This document shows positions 11,001 to 26,000 of a DNA stretch of 64,000 bases, piece after piece. Source of the stretch: Sialis fuliginosa. Lineage: Eukaryota; Arthropoda; Insecta; Megaloptera; Sialidae. The translations under genes were made by a program, and so were the position numbers. Location: positions 20,594,701 to 20,658,700 of the forward strand of contig OY540816.1 of NCBI GenBank assembly GCA_961205875.1, given 5' to 3'. Under the pieces are notes generated by a model. The model saw only the letters and a list, made by a program, of their open reading frames with translations. It was not told where the DNA came from and did not search any database. Position 1 is the first letter of the stretch. Each line of letters starts with the position of its first letter.

Positions 11001-14000
11001 ATATGCTCTTTCGAACGGAGTATCAAGCATTAAATTATCTTCTCATTTATAAAATTTATGGCCATAAAACAAAACCCTTCCCACTGTTGGAGCAATTCCC
11101 CTATAGTTGTAAACTAGCCAGTTACTCACCTCTTTAGCGGTAACACCGACAACCAGTTTGATTTTGACGTAGTATGATACGTATATCGCGAACACGTTTC
11201 TCTCTGCGTCGTGGCTGCTGACGGTGGAAGCGAGACATGTACCCGACTTGCTGTAGCTGTCCTCGAGAGCTATCCAGTTCTTGGTGACGCCGCGGATCGG
11301 CCGCAGTCTGAAGCACTTGTGCAGCATGTTACCGGGACACACCGGACAACCGTCTTTGGATTCTTCCGTCGCTACGACGTTCTTGAACTTACCGTTGGAG
11401 AACATGCAAACGTCCACGTGTTGCACAATAAATACCTGAAAATGTCGATTAGATTTAGTTTTTTACTTTCTTATACCATGTATATGAAATATACATTAGT
11501 ATAAGTAAGTATAGTGAAGCCGATTTTTTTCGAACTCCGGATTTTGACGGAATTATCTATTTTGATCTTCACTGAATCCATTCTGACTATTTTCGCCATG
11601 ATATCTGTGTGTCCGCCTGTAAGCGCTGTAACTTAAATACGACAAATCGTAGAAGGGTGATATTTTATATTTAAGATTAATTTTTGGCTGGGAAGAAAAC
11701 GTCCTATTTTTGAAAACGATCTTTCAACCGGATACGGATGTTTACCTACGTCGATTTTTAAATTTTTCGAATTACTCTGAAACAGTGCGAAATAGAGAAA
11801 AATGGCCAAGTTAAAAAATGTAGGTAATATCTATATCTATAACTTATGTTCTATTCATTTTTTTGTAAAAACGAATTTTTGAAAAAAAAAAATTTATTAT
11901 AATTCAAATGGTTCATAACAGAGAAAAAAATGTATGGGGAATAAATTATAGATAATAAAATACTCGACATTTTTTATCTAAAACATTTTTTTCTTATTTC
12001 AAAAATAATTCAAAAATCCAAAAATTTACAAGAGTAAACATCCGTTTTCAGTTATTACGTTAAAAAAATCACTTGTTATCTACTATATATAATATAAATA
12101 TAAAATTATTCATTTTGTTCATTCTTGTTAGTTTGTTAGAAATGTTTTAATAAACAAAGAATCACGTATACAATTCACTGTTAGGTTAGGTTAGGTATAA
12201 GAAAGTCCCGTGGTTCCCAAGGCAGATATTTTTTTTTGCATTAACCCATTAACGCCCACCGTACACACACAAAATGAGAGTAGTTTTACTGTAATTCAGA
12301 AAGTGAGTACAATACCGAACAAAAATCCTAATAAAAACCAGGGTGGCAGACGATTTCTGAAGTACATTTTTCATGGAAATCCTAAATATTGGCTTATTGT
12401 AAATAGCGTTGGTAATACACATATGTGCAATTTTTCACGTTTTGTATCTTATCTCTGATCTTATCACGAAATCCGACAAAATTGTGAGATACTTTTTGAT
12501 TCCCTATAAAATTACAAAGAGAACAAAATTAAAATGAACCCGCTATGCTGATTTGTTTCAGAGATATGGTAAAACAAAAATTGACCGAAAATGCTCAAAA
12601 ATCACGGAAAATGCCATTTTTTCGTATATCGTCTCGCACATTTTTTTAACGACTCGGATGTAAAAATTTCATAGAACTTTATTTATTCTAGACTGTGTAT
12701 CGAACAAAATGGGCTTAAGTTGAACTCTCTACCACTAATAGAACCGGAGATATGACGTCGTGAAAAAGGGACCAAAACTCACCGTTTTTAAAACAGTACG
12801 TAGATATCTTTCCACTCTTTTCTCTAAATTTTTTCGATCGCGTAAAAGTGAATCTGCGTAAATGGAAACCGCGTAAATAGAGGGGTTACTGCCATGTATA
12901 AGAAATAAGAAGATGGGAAAAAATACTTAAATTGCAGTTGTTTATAAAAGAACTTCTTGTTATTGAAATATTAAAATTTTTGAAAGTTTTCTATTATTGA
13001 AGTATGTACATAAAAATAAAAACTCATTTAATACAAACGAAAAAAAATCTCTAAAACAAAAGAAATTTGTAGATAAGCTACAATAATATATTTTGAAAAG
13101 CTTTTATCGAAAACTTTGTAATTCCATTTGCCATAAAAGTTTGGATTCATATTTGAATTATCTTGGATTATAGGCGAAAAACAACATAAAAACTGAGTGT
13201 AGAATTCAAGCGTTTTTCAACTCTATCAATACGTGCATAAAAATTTCAGAAATTACTGTGAATAAACTCATTACAGAAATCTTATTGTCTTCTTGGAATT
13301 TAACTGAACATGAAAACGACTGTTGTTAAAATAAAAGTGACATTTGTTTCTACCAACCCCCTACCTATTACTCGTTGTTTCCAGTGGCGGCTATAGAAAG
13401 GGTTGATTTTAGTTATTATTGTATTTATTATAAAATATTTATTATAAAAGGAATTTATGTTTATTTACGATTTTAGTTTAGCATTTGCACGCTAGATGTC
13501 TGCGCCAAACAAGTATAAATGTCACACACCCATTTTTTATCTAATATTTTTTCGAGATATAAAGTAACCTATGTCTTCCCTCAGGATGCAAACTATCCCC
13601 CTGCCAAATTTCATCAATATCGGTTCAGTGGTTTAGCCGTGAAAATGTAACAAGCATACAGACAGACAGACAGAAGTACACGCTTTCGAATTTATAATAT
13701 TAGTATGGATGAGCTGATGAAAAAAGAGCATTGCTATATTTTCAGTTCGAATTTGGTATAAGTGTCATTTACGATAATTTTAAAAACTAATAGAAATTGC
13801 AATACAGTATTTCTAGCAGCCAATCAAAATTTATATCCGAAATTTTTTACCTCTGAAACCTAAACCGGATAGTTTTACTTGTTACGCGGACCCAGAGACA
13901 CAAACTACGAGCAAAAACATACTAAATAAAAATCTGTATCCGAATCTGTATACGAAACCATATCCGAAATAATTTCATATCCGTATCCGAAACCTAAAAA

Positions 14001-17000
14001 AAAATTGTATCCGAAACCATATCCGATATAATTTCATATCCGTATCCGAATCCGAAACTTAAACCAAGAAAAAAATATATTTATCCATATCGGAAACTAA
14101 AATCAAGAAAAAAATATTCTTGTTCGTATCCGAAACTTTAACCAAGAATGAAAATATCCTTATCCGTATCCGATATGTATGTCATATCCTTAACAATCCT
14201 AGTACCTACGTACTATATCCTTAATCAAGGAACTTTCTTTTATAATATATAGTGTATCCCAAAATATCCTAAGATGCGACGCATTTTACGTGAAAGTTGA
14301 ATATAATCTTTTTTGTAGATCATTAAATTTTTTATAAAAAAGGTCATTAAAACTTTTGTAGTTTCTTCGAGAATCGTATCTCTTTGCAGAATTTAGTACA
14401 AAGAAGCACTTGTGATATTTTGGAATAATAAATTGTAAAATAAAATTAGAAAGGTAATTTTTTATACCCGCCACTGTTGCTTTCACTTTATCTCTCTTTC
14501 TATATTTCGGTTATTTTATCTCGTTCCATTTTACCGGAGTCGAGCATTTAGAATTTGATCAAAATGTAATATGATAGCTTTTTCATTGGTGTATTCTTTT
14601 TGAGAAGGAGTAAGTAATATCAAAATTACAGTTTGGTTTTGTAATGGATTTTAATGTACAATTGTAAGAAAGTAACTGTCTAAAAATACACATACCTACA
14701 TATATTGTTAAATTTTATGTTTATTTTCATAATTAGATTAAATTACCACAAAATGTTTACTGAAATATTTCGGTGTAACTAAATTTTCTGAATTGTCTTT
14801 TGTCACGAACAATTATTTATCTGTTATAACGAAATTATTTATATTTATTACTTAATGGACTGTACTGTAGACCAGTGCTTCTTAAAGTAGTGGGCCGCGG
14901 CCCCCTAGGGAGCCGTGGCCTTCCCACAAGGGGGCCGCGAAGAGCAGCAAATATAACAAATAAATATATTATTGTTAAATACTATATATATCAGTGGCGA
15001 AGCGTCCATGGAAGCAGGGGAAGCAGTGCTTCCCTTAATTTATGGGTAAATTAATACAAATCTGTGTTTTCAGTTAATAAATAATTTAAAAATATTATTA
15101 GAATATTCATCTTTATGCGCAACTCAAATATTTTAACCAAAAATCAAAAATAGCATTTAATATTAATTTACACGCTCAATTATAAAACTATAATACCTCT
15201 ACGTCTTATTTTCTTGTTTTTTAGTCGATATTTGTATGACGAGTTGAAGTTCACTGCAGGAAATTTCACTAAAAAATTTTGAATTTTTGATTTCGTTAAA
15301 ATTATGTTTATTGTATAGAAAATGATGTGAAAAGTTGTTTGTTTCAAACCGCAGGTCTGTATCTCAAACCGTTCTCGAGATATAGCCTCTCAAAGTTTCA
15401 GTTTTTTCAAATTTTTGGAGAAAAAAGGCCATAACTTTTGAACGCGTGGTCGGAATTGATTTTAGTTGATGGATTTGGAATCAGCGTGTCAAAATCTATA
15501 TAATGACATGTATAATACCTTAAAACTCGGAAAAAAAAAATTCGCGAAAAATCGAAAAAATTCAAAGGGGTATACCTTAAAAAAATGTCGATTTTTGACC
15601 AAAATTTTTTTGTCGGATTTTAAAGTATTATACATGTCATTATATAGATTTTGACACGCTGATTTCAAATCCGTCAACTAAAATCAATTTCGACAACGCG
15701 TTCAAAAGTTATGACCTTTTTTCTCCAAAAATTTGAAAAAACTAAAACTTTGAGAAACTATATCTCGAGAACGGTTTGAGATACAGACCTGCGGTTTGAA
15801 ACAAACAACTTTTCACGTCATTTTCTATACAATAAACATACTTTTAACGAAATCAAAAATTTGAAATTTTTTAGTGAAATTTCCTGCAGTGAACTTCAAC
15901 TCGTCATACAAATATCGATTAAAATACAAGAGACAGACAGACGCAGCGGGGATTTTGTTTTATACTATGTATAAATTAATAAATAGTAAAGTAAGAAAAC
16001 AATCCGTTTGTATTTGCCCCTGAATACGGACCTGTGCTAACTGTTAACGTACCTACCTACATACATATTCTCTGTTTATTAAATTTCAATTTTGCAAAAG
16101 AATAAAGTAGGATTAGTTGTTTTTTAAACGAACACGGCGATTTTAGTGCTTGTTTTTTTCTCCCTTACACGTTCATTTTTTATATCCTCATAAAAGTTTT
16201 TGTATAAAACATTCATTCAAGATGGGAGATTTTATTTTTAAATTATGTTTGATAATTTCCCTCTTATTGCGTGTTTGAAATGAAAAGTTCGATTAGAGGG
16301 CAATCATTGATTGGTTGGAAAACTATTTTTAAGAATGAATTCAATAAACTTGATACAGAAATTATATTCTTTGATATCTGTCAGATGTATTGCAATGACT
16401 GACGCAATTTCTATAAAAAAATAATGTTTGCAAGTTTACATTTATACCATTTCAAGTTTAAATTGAGACTAATCAATTTCAAATTGAGAAAAATCAATTT
16501 GAAATTGAGACGAAACAATTTCAAATTGGGAATAATCAACTTCAATTTGAGACTAATCAGTTTCAAATTGGGAATTTTAAATTCCTCATTTTAGATGAAA
16601 ATAAATAGAGAATTTATTTAATAATTTATTATTTTTATGTAATCTATTATAATACAAAATATATTTATAATGACTTCAATCATAGCCCCCAAATCCTATC
16701 ACGAGCCTCCTGACTGGAATTTTTGGCGGGTCCCCTAAGATTTTTTTTCTCGACCAGGGTATTTTTCGGTCTTTCAATAAAAAAATCTCATAAGTATATT
16801 TGAATGGCTTTTTTCGGCCATTCAATTAAAAATTTTAATACATAAATATACTTTTAATTTTGCTCGCCGCGCCGGGACCCCTTATCTCCGGACCCCAAGG
16901 CTAGAGTTTTGTCACCCCTCTCCCACGTAGGGGCTATTGTTAAAATTATTATTAAACTTATTAATATTAATTATAAAATAAACACACATTAAAGATATTT

Positions 17001-20000
17001 AATTTTTTCATTTTATTTAAAATCGGGCTCCCTATTATTTATAATTATATAAATTAACAACTCAGTTTGAGTCATATTTACTGTTTTTATCACTAATAAT
17101 TTTAAAAATATGTTAACATGAATTGAATTTTTAATTTTAAAATTTTTAATTAAATTTTTTTGATTAAAATTAAGAATACTGCCCTCTTTATGTTTTTTAG
17201 AATACAAATATAGTGACACCAACTCTCAAAGTATACCTGACAACTTTAGTTAGTAACATTTAGAACGATATATACGGTTTTTCCTTGAAAAACGAGAAAT
17301 GTTGACTTTGACAACAAAAGAGAAACTGTCAGATGTAGACATTGAAAAATATGAAATATCGGCTGTACGAAAATGAAAAAAAAAAAAAACGTTTGTAATC
17401 TTTTGAGACGAAAATAATGTCAATGGTTACGGAATTTCTTTGATCAAATTAAATTCAAACGGTTCTTGAAAAGTAAGTCGGAGAAAGTGTAAAAAAAATA
17501 AAATTCGCGTTTTAATTTCATATTTTTACGAAACATATTTTTTAAGGTTTTTTTTATTTTTGCGAGAGAAAAGTTTGACGGGTATAATACAGGTGTACCA
17601 ATATTTACGATCGTATAGATTTTGCCTTGAATTGTTTTATAACTAGCTATTAATTCTAAATTATGGTTTACTATTTTCTATAATTAATCCATACTAATAT
17701 TATAAATGCGAAAGTGTGTTTGTCTGTCTTTCTGTCTCTCTGTTTGTTACCTTTTCACGGCTAAACCGCTGAACCGATCTTGATGAAATTTGGCAGTGAG
17801 ATAGCTTACATTCCGAGGACGGACATAGGCTACTTCGTATCTCGAAAATGCAACCTCTAAGAAATTGCAAGGGGGTGGAAAATTTTTAATTTTTTTAGTA
17901 ATTAATATTTCAGCCTCCGTTACATATGAAGGGTTGTAATTGGTTTTATTCAATCCGGCGGGAAAAATACTACGGAGACGGGAGTTTTAAGGGGAAAAAC
18001 AACCCTCTATCTTGCGTAGGAGCCGAGATATTTACAATTTTGTATAATGAAATAAAACTAAAAATAAGAAAAATTTAATATTTCACCCCCTGTCACATAT
18101 GAAGGGTTGTAATTGGTTACATTCGATATGGCGGGAAAAATACTACGGAAGAGGGGTTATTAGGGGGACAAAACAACCCCTTATCTTACATAGGAGTCGA
18201 GACTTATATTATAAATGCGAAAGTGTATCTCTCAGTCTGTCTAGTCTGGTTTACTATTTTCTATAATTAATTAATTATAAATATTATTATTAATTAAAAA
18301 ATATTTTGGGGTTTGCGGTCAAGTTCTAGGATGACATTTATGGAAGGGGTATTCCGTAAGTTCTAATTCCGAGAATTTTAGGTCCCGTAGCTTAGAACTT
18401 ATAGGAGTTCTACTGTAGTAAGATACAAAAAAGGGCAAACATTCGAAATAATATTGATTTTCTTATGTTAAATTTTTACCTTAATTCTTTTAACCGTTTT
18501 CCTGCTTCTGTTCCTTATATCCACAAACACCTGGACATCTTCACCGTGGGAGTAGATAGCCTTATCTAGCGTCCCCTCTAGCTCCACGCTACCATCGGAC
18601 ATCATGAAGCTCTTGACGACTATAGCTCGCGGCGGAGGAAGATTTGCTTGGAGCTCTTTGACGTCACGCATGTGCTTGGTCATTCGTTTGTCGCCGGTGA
18701 TAATGTTCGGCATAGGAGCACAACCTTCGCTTAGCTGGGAGTTCGGGGCGATGATGGAGTCTTTAATTTCTTCGTCGTCGTGGAGGTGGATGTTCTCTGT
18801 TGATACTTTGTGCAGCTCGGCGTGACTCTCTTCGCCGTGGATTTCGTCGGTGTGGAGCTCTTCACCGTGGAGTAGGGCTTCCTGGTTAGAAAAAGTTATT
18901 TTTAAATACTTAATTCTGTAAATTTTGCAAAACTTATCTAAATCGAAGCACATAAAAAAAACGGACAAATGCAAGTACAAACTCGCGCCCTGTGTGTTCC
19001 GTATCGTTGTATAAAACTTAATTATTGTTGCTAGTTACGTAAACAATGGATCGGATTCCTAATTATCTAAAATTAAGTTAATCACGTAATAATTCTACTT
19101 AGAATTAATTAGAAATTAATGATTTTCGGATTTTTTTCCTTTACTAGGTCAACGGGAAGTAGCAAGTACCCTATAGGTTTTGATGATCAGTCAGTCTGTC
19201 TGTCAGTAATAAAATACGCTTTGAAAAGCCGTATATTTTAATTGCATTGAGTTAGGAACTTGAACTTTTTTCAGGATTATAAGACTGTAGACCTTATTAA
19301 TTTCAAAGGTCTTGACGGGCAGACAGACGGACAGCAAAAATTTTGAGGAACGGAACCTTAAAAAAAGAAATATACTAAAATCAAACCTCTCTATCGAATT
19401 CAATCTTTTTCCAATCTTCATTTTCTTTATCTTCATCTGGTTCCAGTATTTTATCTTCTTGTTTCTCACTGCATTCAAGTGGAGACGACGGCAAATCTGA
19501 CTCCAGCTTCATGTTCTTTGATTTCCTGGCCTCGTCTAGTATGTCGTATCTGGTGAGCTCGTTCTTCAGTTCGTGCTTTGACCTCTTCACGGCTTCCGGA
19601 GTGTTTAGGCAGACCTCGCTCATCTTTGGATCGGATTTGATCGGTTTTAATCCAATGTCACTTGTATCTTCACCTAACGAAATAAATAATATATATTTCA
19701 AAATGGTACCTATATGAAATAATGCATGTATTAAATATGGTATATTTACTTGTTTTTTTTTTTTTTAAATAAAAATCACTTTTTATTTATTTATCGTTAT
19801 GTGTATTTTAGGCTGAATTGCAGTTTAAAAAGAATTGTTTTATATCTACTGTAGATACAATTTTTAATAATCTATTGACAATGTAACAAAAATTGATTCA
19901 TGTCTTTTAATTTTAAAAATTAATATTTACCAGATTTAACTCAGTTTTATTGAATATTTAATGTCCGGTATTATAAAAGAGCTAGCAAAATTTGCTAGCT

Positions 20001-23000
20001 AGCAATTACTTTCAAATGGGGTATTAATTCTGTACTAGTATCTATGGAATTTAGAGCAGTGACACTTCAACTAATTGTAACACAGTTGGCATCTTTCACT
20101 GTACAATATAATTTTCATAATATCACCACTGTTTTAATACCGTTGGTATTTACCTACAACGCGTGCGCGAAACTTGTCAAAGTCTTCAACAAACTCCAAA
20201 AGAACTGTCATATAAGTTTGATATCTCATTTGAAAGTGCTTACTAGCTAACAAATTTGCTACAATAAAAAAAAAAACTTTACCAGGCCCGTGTGCAGATA
20301 CCATAATTATGTCTAAGTAAAGAGTAGTTACAGTAAAGTAGCTTAGTAAAATCAAGTAAGTTTACAAATCTGTAAAATGTTATCTGCCTTTTTAATAGGA
20401 AAATTCATTCTATCACATTTATAATTTAAAAAATGAATTCACCTAAAGAAAATACTTTAGATAAAAACTTTATTTATAATTTTTTAGTAGGGAAACTTTT
20501 AAAAAATATAAACTGGATTTTCTCTACTTTCATCTAAATGCAGATACCATATTTGTGCTTAACAGGGCAGAATACTTATTTAATTTTTTTCAAAATCTAG
20601 TATCTACTTTATCAACATTGATATTTTGATATAGATATGTCCATGGGCGCCGGCAGAATTTCTTTCAGGGGGGTGCATCTAGATATATAAAATTAAATTA
20701 CATGCTAGGATAATTAAAAAAAAAATATAATATTTTTGTAAAAATAAACTTGCATTGAAATTAGCATTACTAAAAAAAAGATCTTCAGTTTTTATTTTTC
20801 CTAATCTAACTTTATTTAAATTTACAAAATTAGGAATTGAAATTGACGCGACCAAAAAAAAAGAGTCAGTTTTATATTCTGACCGACGGCCCAGAAAGTT
20901 CAAAAGTATTGTATTGTATTTCTTAATTTTTTCATGTGTTTTTTCTTTTTTGCCAGGGGGGTGCAAGTGCACCTCCTTGCACCCCCCTCCCGGCGCCCAT
21001 GGATATGTCATAATGTATATAAAACCTTCAGTCGTATTGGCGCTCTTCGTGCCGAATAGCGTGATCTTCTTGTGCTTTGCCGGGCTGGTGGATTCAGCAG
21101 GGACGGCTAGTACCTGTTGCTGCTGGAACGTCTGGTGTACGGGCGATAGCGTGTTGTAGACAGACGGTGAAGGCGGCGCGCACGCCCGCTGTACGACTCT
21201 CAGCCCCATACGAACAGTCGCCCGCTTGTACAGTTTTTCATCGGAGCGTTCAGCTGAAAATGTATAAAATAATAAAGGACGTGTTCACATCATTTCAATA
21301 GAATTAAAAAAAAACATCTGCCAAGTAAATGCACAGTAAATTCACCAAAGGTAGTTAATTATTGAACAATTTAAATAAAAACTGCTCGGATAAATTGCCT
21401 AGCATTGGTTAACTATTTAATTTTTATAGTTTTACTAAAAAATATTATATAAAATTTGAACATCATTTCAATAGAATTTAAAAAAACATCTGTCAAGTGA
21501 ATGCACAGTGCTTTCTCGTGCTAAATTCACCAAAGGTAGTTAATTATTGAACAATTTAAATAAAAACTGCTCAGATAAATTGCCTAGCATTGGTTAACTA
21601 TTTAATTTTTATACAATTTTACTAAAAAAATATTAGTTCGAAATTTTTCTTAAGACGCACATGATTATTTTTTCGTATATTTTTAATTTTTTGATAATTT
21701 CAATCTAAATCTAAATTTATTCAAACGTCAAAATGATTTTTAAAACTTTTATTTATATCAATTAAAAAAAAACACGATTTTTAAAAGCAAATTATGATAA
21801 ATCTTGGTAAGGAAATTGAATGCTCTACAAAAAATATTCTATAAAATTTTCACGTAACATGTATCGTTCTTGAGATATCTTGAAAAAATATATTTTGGGA
21901 TGTCACCCTTCCTCCTTACACACGATTTTGGTGATTTTGAAATGGGACCGTCCTCAAACCAGACCCAACCATCCAATCAAGTTTCAGTGGTTCATGAGTT
22001 ATGCGTGTAACAAGGATTATGGGGACAGACACACGAACGGGCAGACAGACAGACATGGAACGAAAAGTGTTTGTCTTGACGTGAAACGGAAAGATCAATT
22101 TAAAATTTTGAATTCGAGAACATTTTTTTTGCCTCAATCTAAAACGATCACAAAGCTTCTGGTATCTTCGATATTCGAGGAAGCAAAATGTTGGGGATAA
22201 AAAGAACAATGATATCTATCCGTACGTGAAATTTTAAAGAGATAAACCGTTTTAAACTCTAGATAATTGTCATCAAAGTTTGGAACTTTAGTACGTGTCC
22301 GCTTTATCAAGTATATTTTATGTTCTCTTAATTTTCATGACTAAATGCTTTGACAGATTTTTATAAAAAACTAACAAACAGCAAAGGGTCATTATTCTGA
22401 TATGTGTCTACAGAAATTAGCATAATTAATAAGTAAAAACAACAATGAAAAATAATATGAATCTCTTCATAAAAAACTTGCTACCAATCAATTATTCAGT
22501 GTGGTTTTTTTCACGTAAACCTTTGTATTAAATAATTCAAAATCTTTTGTACCATTGTCGTGTCGAAAATGGCTTTATTACACTCGGAAAATGTTTAAAA
22601 TGATGAAAAATATTCCCTTAGGGTTTAGCCAGACAATGTAATGACAAAAATACAGATTTATGTCTTCTGCTTTTAATATATTCTATTTATATAACAAAAC
22701 ATGAATTGTAATTGTTGTTTTAGCGATCTGAATTACCGATATGTTTTTAGTTTTTATATCTATCGATAGATGACACGTGTACAAAATAATATTAATTGTC
22801 TTACCGACAGATGTCGTTTTTAAATTAATATTTTTGACAATAGATGGCATTGGTATAATTTTTTTACTGTCTCGTATTGAAATCGGAAAAGGAACACTTA
22901 TGAAATTAACACTGTGTCTGTCTGTCTGTTACAGCCTTTTATCTACTGAACAGTCAAATATAGCAAATCGTAGAAGAATGAAATTTTATATTTAAGATTA

Positions 23001-26000
23001 ATTTTTGTCTGGGAAAAAAACCTTCCATTTTTCGTCGATTTTTTATTTTTCGAAACAGTGCGAATTAGAGAAAAATGGTCAAGTTATTTTTTTTTTAAAT
23101 ATAGCTTACACCATTAACTTTAAGACTATCAAACACCCTAAGACCGTCGAGACCCCCTTCCCTTATTATTAACAAATAAGTTGAAGAGTTGATTAAGATT
23201 AATCAAATAAAATATTTCGAAAACAAAAACAAATGAGCTGATTCGAAGGCAAGTTGTGAGTTAAATAAATGTACACTGTCAAAATATATCACAGCATCGA
23301 TTTTCTGTCAAAACTTCCACTTATCTGTAACTAACTGTTTGAAATAGTACCAAATGATAAAACAAAAGTGAAGCGATCCGAACGGCAACCTGTTAGCATC
23401 ATGTGTGGCGGTGCTGCCACTAGAGGCGTGCGGACGATATGAGAACTAATTTGTATGGCAATTACATTTTTAACTTGAGATCTACAACCAGTGCCGGCCT
23501 TAGCAAATATGGCACCCTGGGCGAGATTTATTTTTCCGCCCTCTCTACCCCTAAAAAAAAAGTTAAAAAATCACCGAAAATGTCAATTAAAATTGATAAA
23601 TTAACAAATGTTGAATAATTCATATCTCAGCTTGGCGCGATCCTACAGACTCAAACTTTTTTTTAAATATAGCTTACATCATTAACTTTAAGACTATCAA
23701 ATGCCCTAAGACCGTCGAGACCTCCTTCCCCTATTATGAACAAATTAAAATTGATAAATCAACAAATAAGTTGATTAGTTAGTATCTCAGCTAATACCTT
23801 ATTAAAGGTTTTCGAATAAGTATTTGTTAGTTAGCAGCTCTCTATCAAATAATCGATTTTTTTTACAAATCGGGTTTATGGAGTAACTTATGCCATTCAA
23901 TTTTCATCTTATATTTTTTTGTTCTTTATTTACCCCATACACCCCTGTGCTAAATAATAATTGGTCAATACTAAAAATCGATAACATACTAATTAATTTT
24001 AAACCGATTATAAAATTTCATAACTTTATCACAATGGATTCTACAGATATGAAATAAAAACGAATAATTTTTTTGAGTGGGGTGGGGGGCTGTAGCTCCC
24101 TCATGAAGAATTTTAGGACACAGTTTTTTGCCTCTATCTACTAATAATCTTTTTCCATTCGTTGTAAATTATAATATAATAGTATTTTCTTAAATAAATC
24201 TATATGTATAAAGCTCAATGTGTCTGTCTGTCTATCTATCTATTCTGCGCTCGACCGGCAGTTGTTTATTTTGTTTTCAATTATTAACTTTTAAATTTAA
24301 ACAGAACAAAATTTATTTGTAATTTTTGTTCTAATTCGTTTTTTAGGTAATTTAGGTTTTGATTAGTTATTATTACGATAATAATTAATCATGTTTGTAC
24401 TTAATTCAACTATATTTTTTTTTAAATCCTAAATAATAATTCCGTACTCTACGCGGGCGAAGCCGCGTGGGCCCATCTAGTATAAATATATATGAAACAA
24501 AACACATGAATAATGCTAAAACAATTCGTTAAATGGCATTATCTACCATCAGAGAATAAAAGAAAAATACAAATTGCCTTATTTTTATTATAAAAATCAT
24601 CTTTCTCTCTTTTATCCCCAAAAGCACCGCAATATGTGTCGTTCTCTTTGTAAGTTGATGCCTCCTTTTACCACGGGTCCCTAGTGACCCAAAACCTCCT
24701 GCTCAGTGAATAAACTTTCGCGTCTGTCATTCCTGCCACTTCCACTCCCCCTCTACCCCCCCCCCCCCTGTAAGAGTCTTGTATTCTTGCTACACATACA
24801 CCTGACTCATCTTCTTGAGCTTTATGGAAAGCTTCATTCTCTTCCCGCTAAGTTGTGCTTAAAATAAGTTTTTTTTTTCATCTGGTATTTATTGTTGACG
24901 TTTATAAAGTTAGCCTCCTCTCTATTTTTGTATTTTTTTAATGAATCATTATTCTTTTTTATAGAATTAAAAAAAATCATATTTTTAATGCTAAGGATTA
25001 AAAAAGGATAATTCAAAATGGTTATTTAAAATTATTAATTTACAATATTTTTTTCGTATAATAGGCATGATGATACTTATTTCTGAAGAAAATAAAGGTT
25101 TCATCGCTAAAATTGGCCCTTTTTAAACTAACTTTGAATTTGATACCAAAACGCTCGCAGGTGTCATGGCGCATTTGTGACGTCACGCCTATGTAAACAC
25201 TCCTTGTCTACAATAATAAATCCTTGTTTCATCGCTAACGTTTCTCGGTTTTAGTTTTGGTAACACAAAACTGAGCAAATTGATAATTTAAAACCACAAA
25301 ATAATTTATAAACAGTGCAGTTAAAAATGAAACAAAATGATGTTTACTTAGCCGTGACGTCATTCGCTCTGATTGGTAGATTGCTGTATTTTGTGTTTTT
25401 ATTTTAACAAAAATTATATTAATCTCGCTTTTAATATAAAAATAAATACATTTTTTAGATTCTTTTTAACCTATTTCATTATTTAAAATCATAATTTCAG
25501 TGATACTTTGTTACTGGTATCATGCCTATTCTAATAATTATTTATAGTTGTTAAATTTCTAAAGTAAATGTAACAAAAGTTTTTCCTTATTTAAAATATA
25601 TTAGTTATATTATTTATTATTATATTATATTGTTATATTGCAACACTTTGAACAGGGTATCGAAATCTTTTGGATTTACTGTAGAATTTAGAACAACTGT
25701 ACCTTTATTTACTTTATAAAATACAGTTGGCGACCTTACTGTAAAAAATATTTCTCATATGCGCTAAAACATGAATAAATGTCATAGAACTGTCATATAA
25801 AAACACTACTTTTGTAGAAAAAATGAATTTATTTTTTAAAGGAATTATAACACACGAATAAAATTTACTTCTTTTTGGTTTTTTCTCAAGTCCTTGTGAA
25901 GAAAGCCACATTTCTAATGGGAGGTATTATTTACGGACCCGTAGAAAATTTCTTGTTTACAAACCAGCACCCTCAACCTGTCACTCCCTCCTACCACGGT

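Larger units (their letters stand above)
8962..11129 (-). other. Arrestin intron G-H
   Basis: Holds a fragment of the 0.9-kb repeat family (about 9011-9053), a hAT-like element at 9054-9718 and a 110-base repeat inside it (9404-9513). From 9720 to 11040 I see no gene and no delimited element. Confidence 0.55.
11436..18479 (-). other. Arrestin intron F-G
   Basis: About 7 kb. Delimited inside: a 0.74-kb repeat (11465-12206), Helitron fragments (13540-13709 and 17688-18246), a degenerate tccgatatccg tract (13930-14185), a palindromic foldback element (15198-15930) and a 26-bp tandem array (16455-16575). The stretch 14880-15040 carries two hAT-like termini (cagtgcttcttaaag; cagtggcgaagcg). No gene is recognised. 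Confidence 0.6.

Noticed and set aside
12180-12195. TTAGG repeats as interstitial telomere
   Set aside because: Only about three copies; not distinguishable from chance or from the end of a repeat element.
15466-15677. Twin 62-codon open frames on both strands, repeated at 46832-47043
   Set aside because: They are mirror images produced by the palindromic element, not genes.
18604-18825. Plus-strand frame containing GGGR, briefly considered as the missing phosphatase exon
   Set aside because: It is antisense to arrestin exon F and lacks the surrounding PHPT1 residues.
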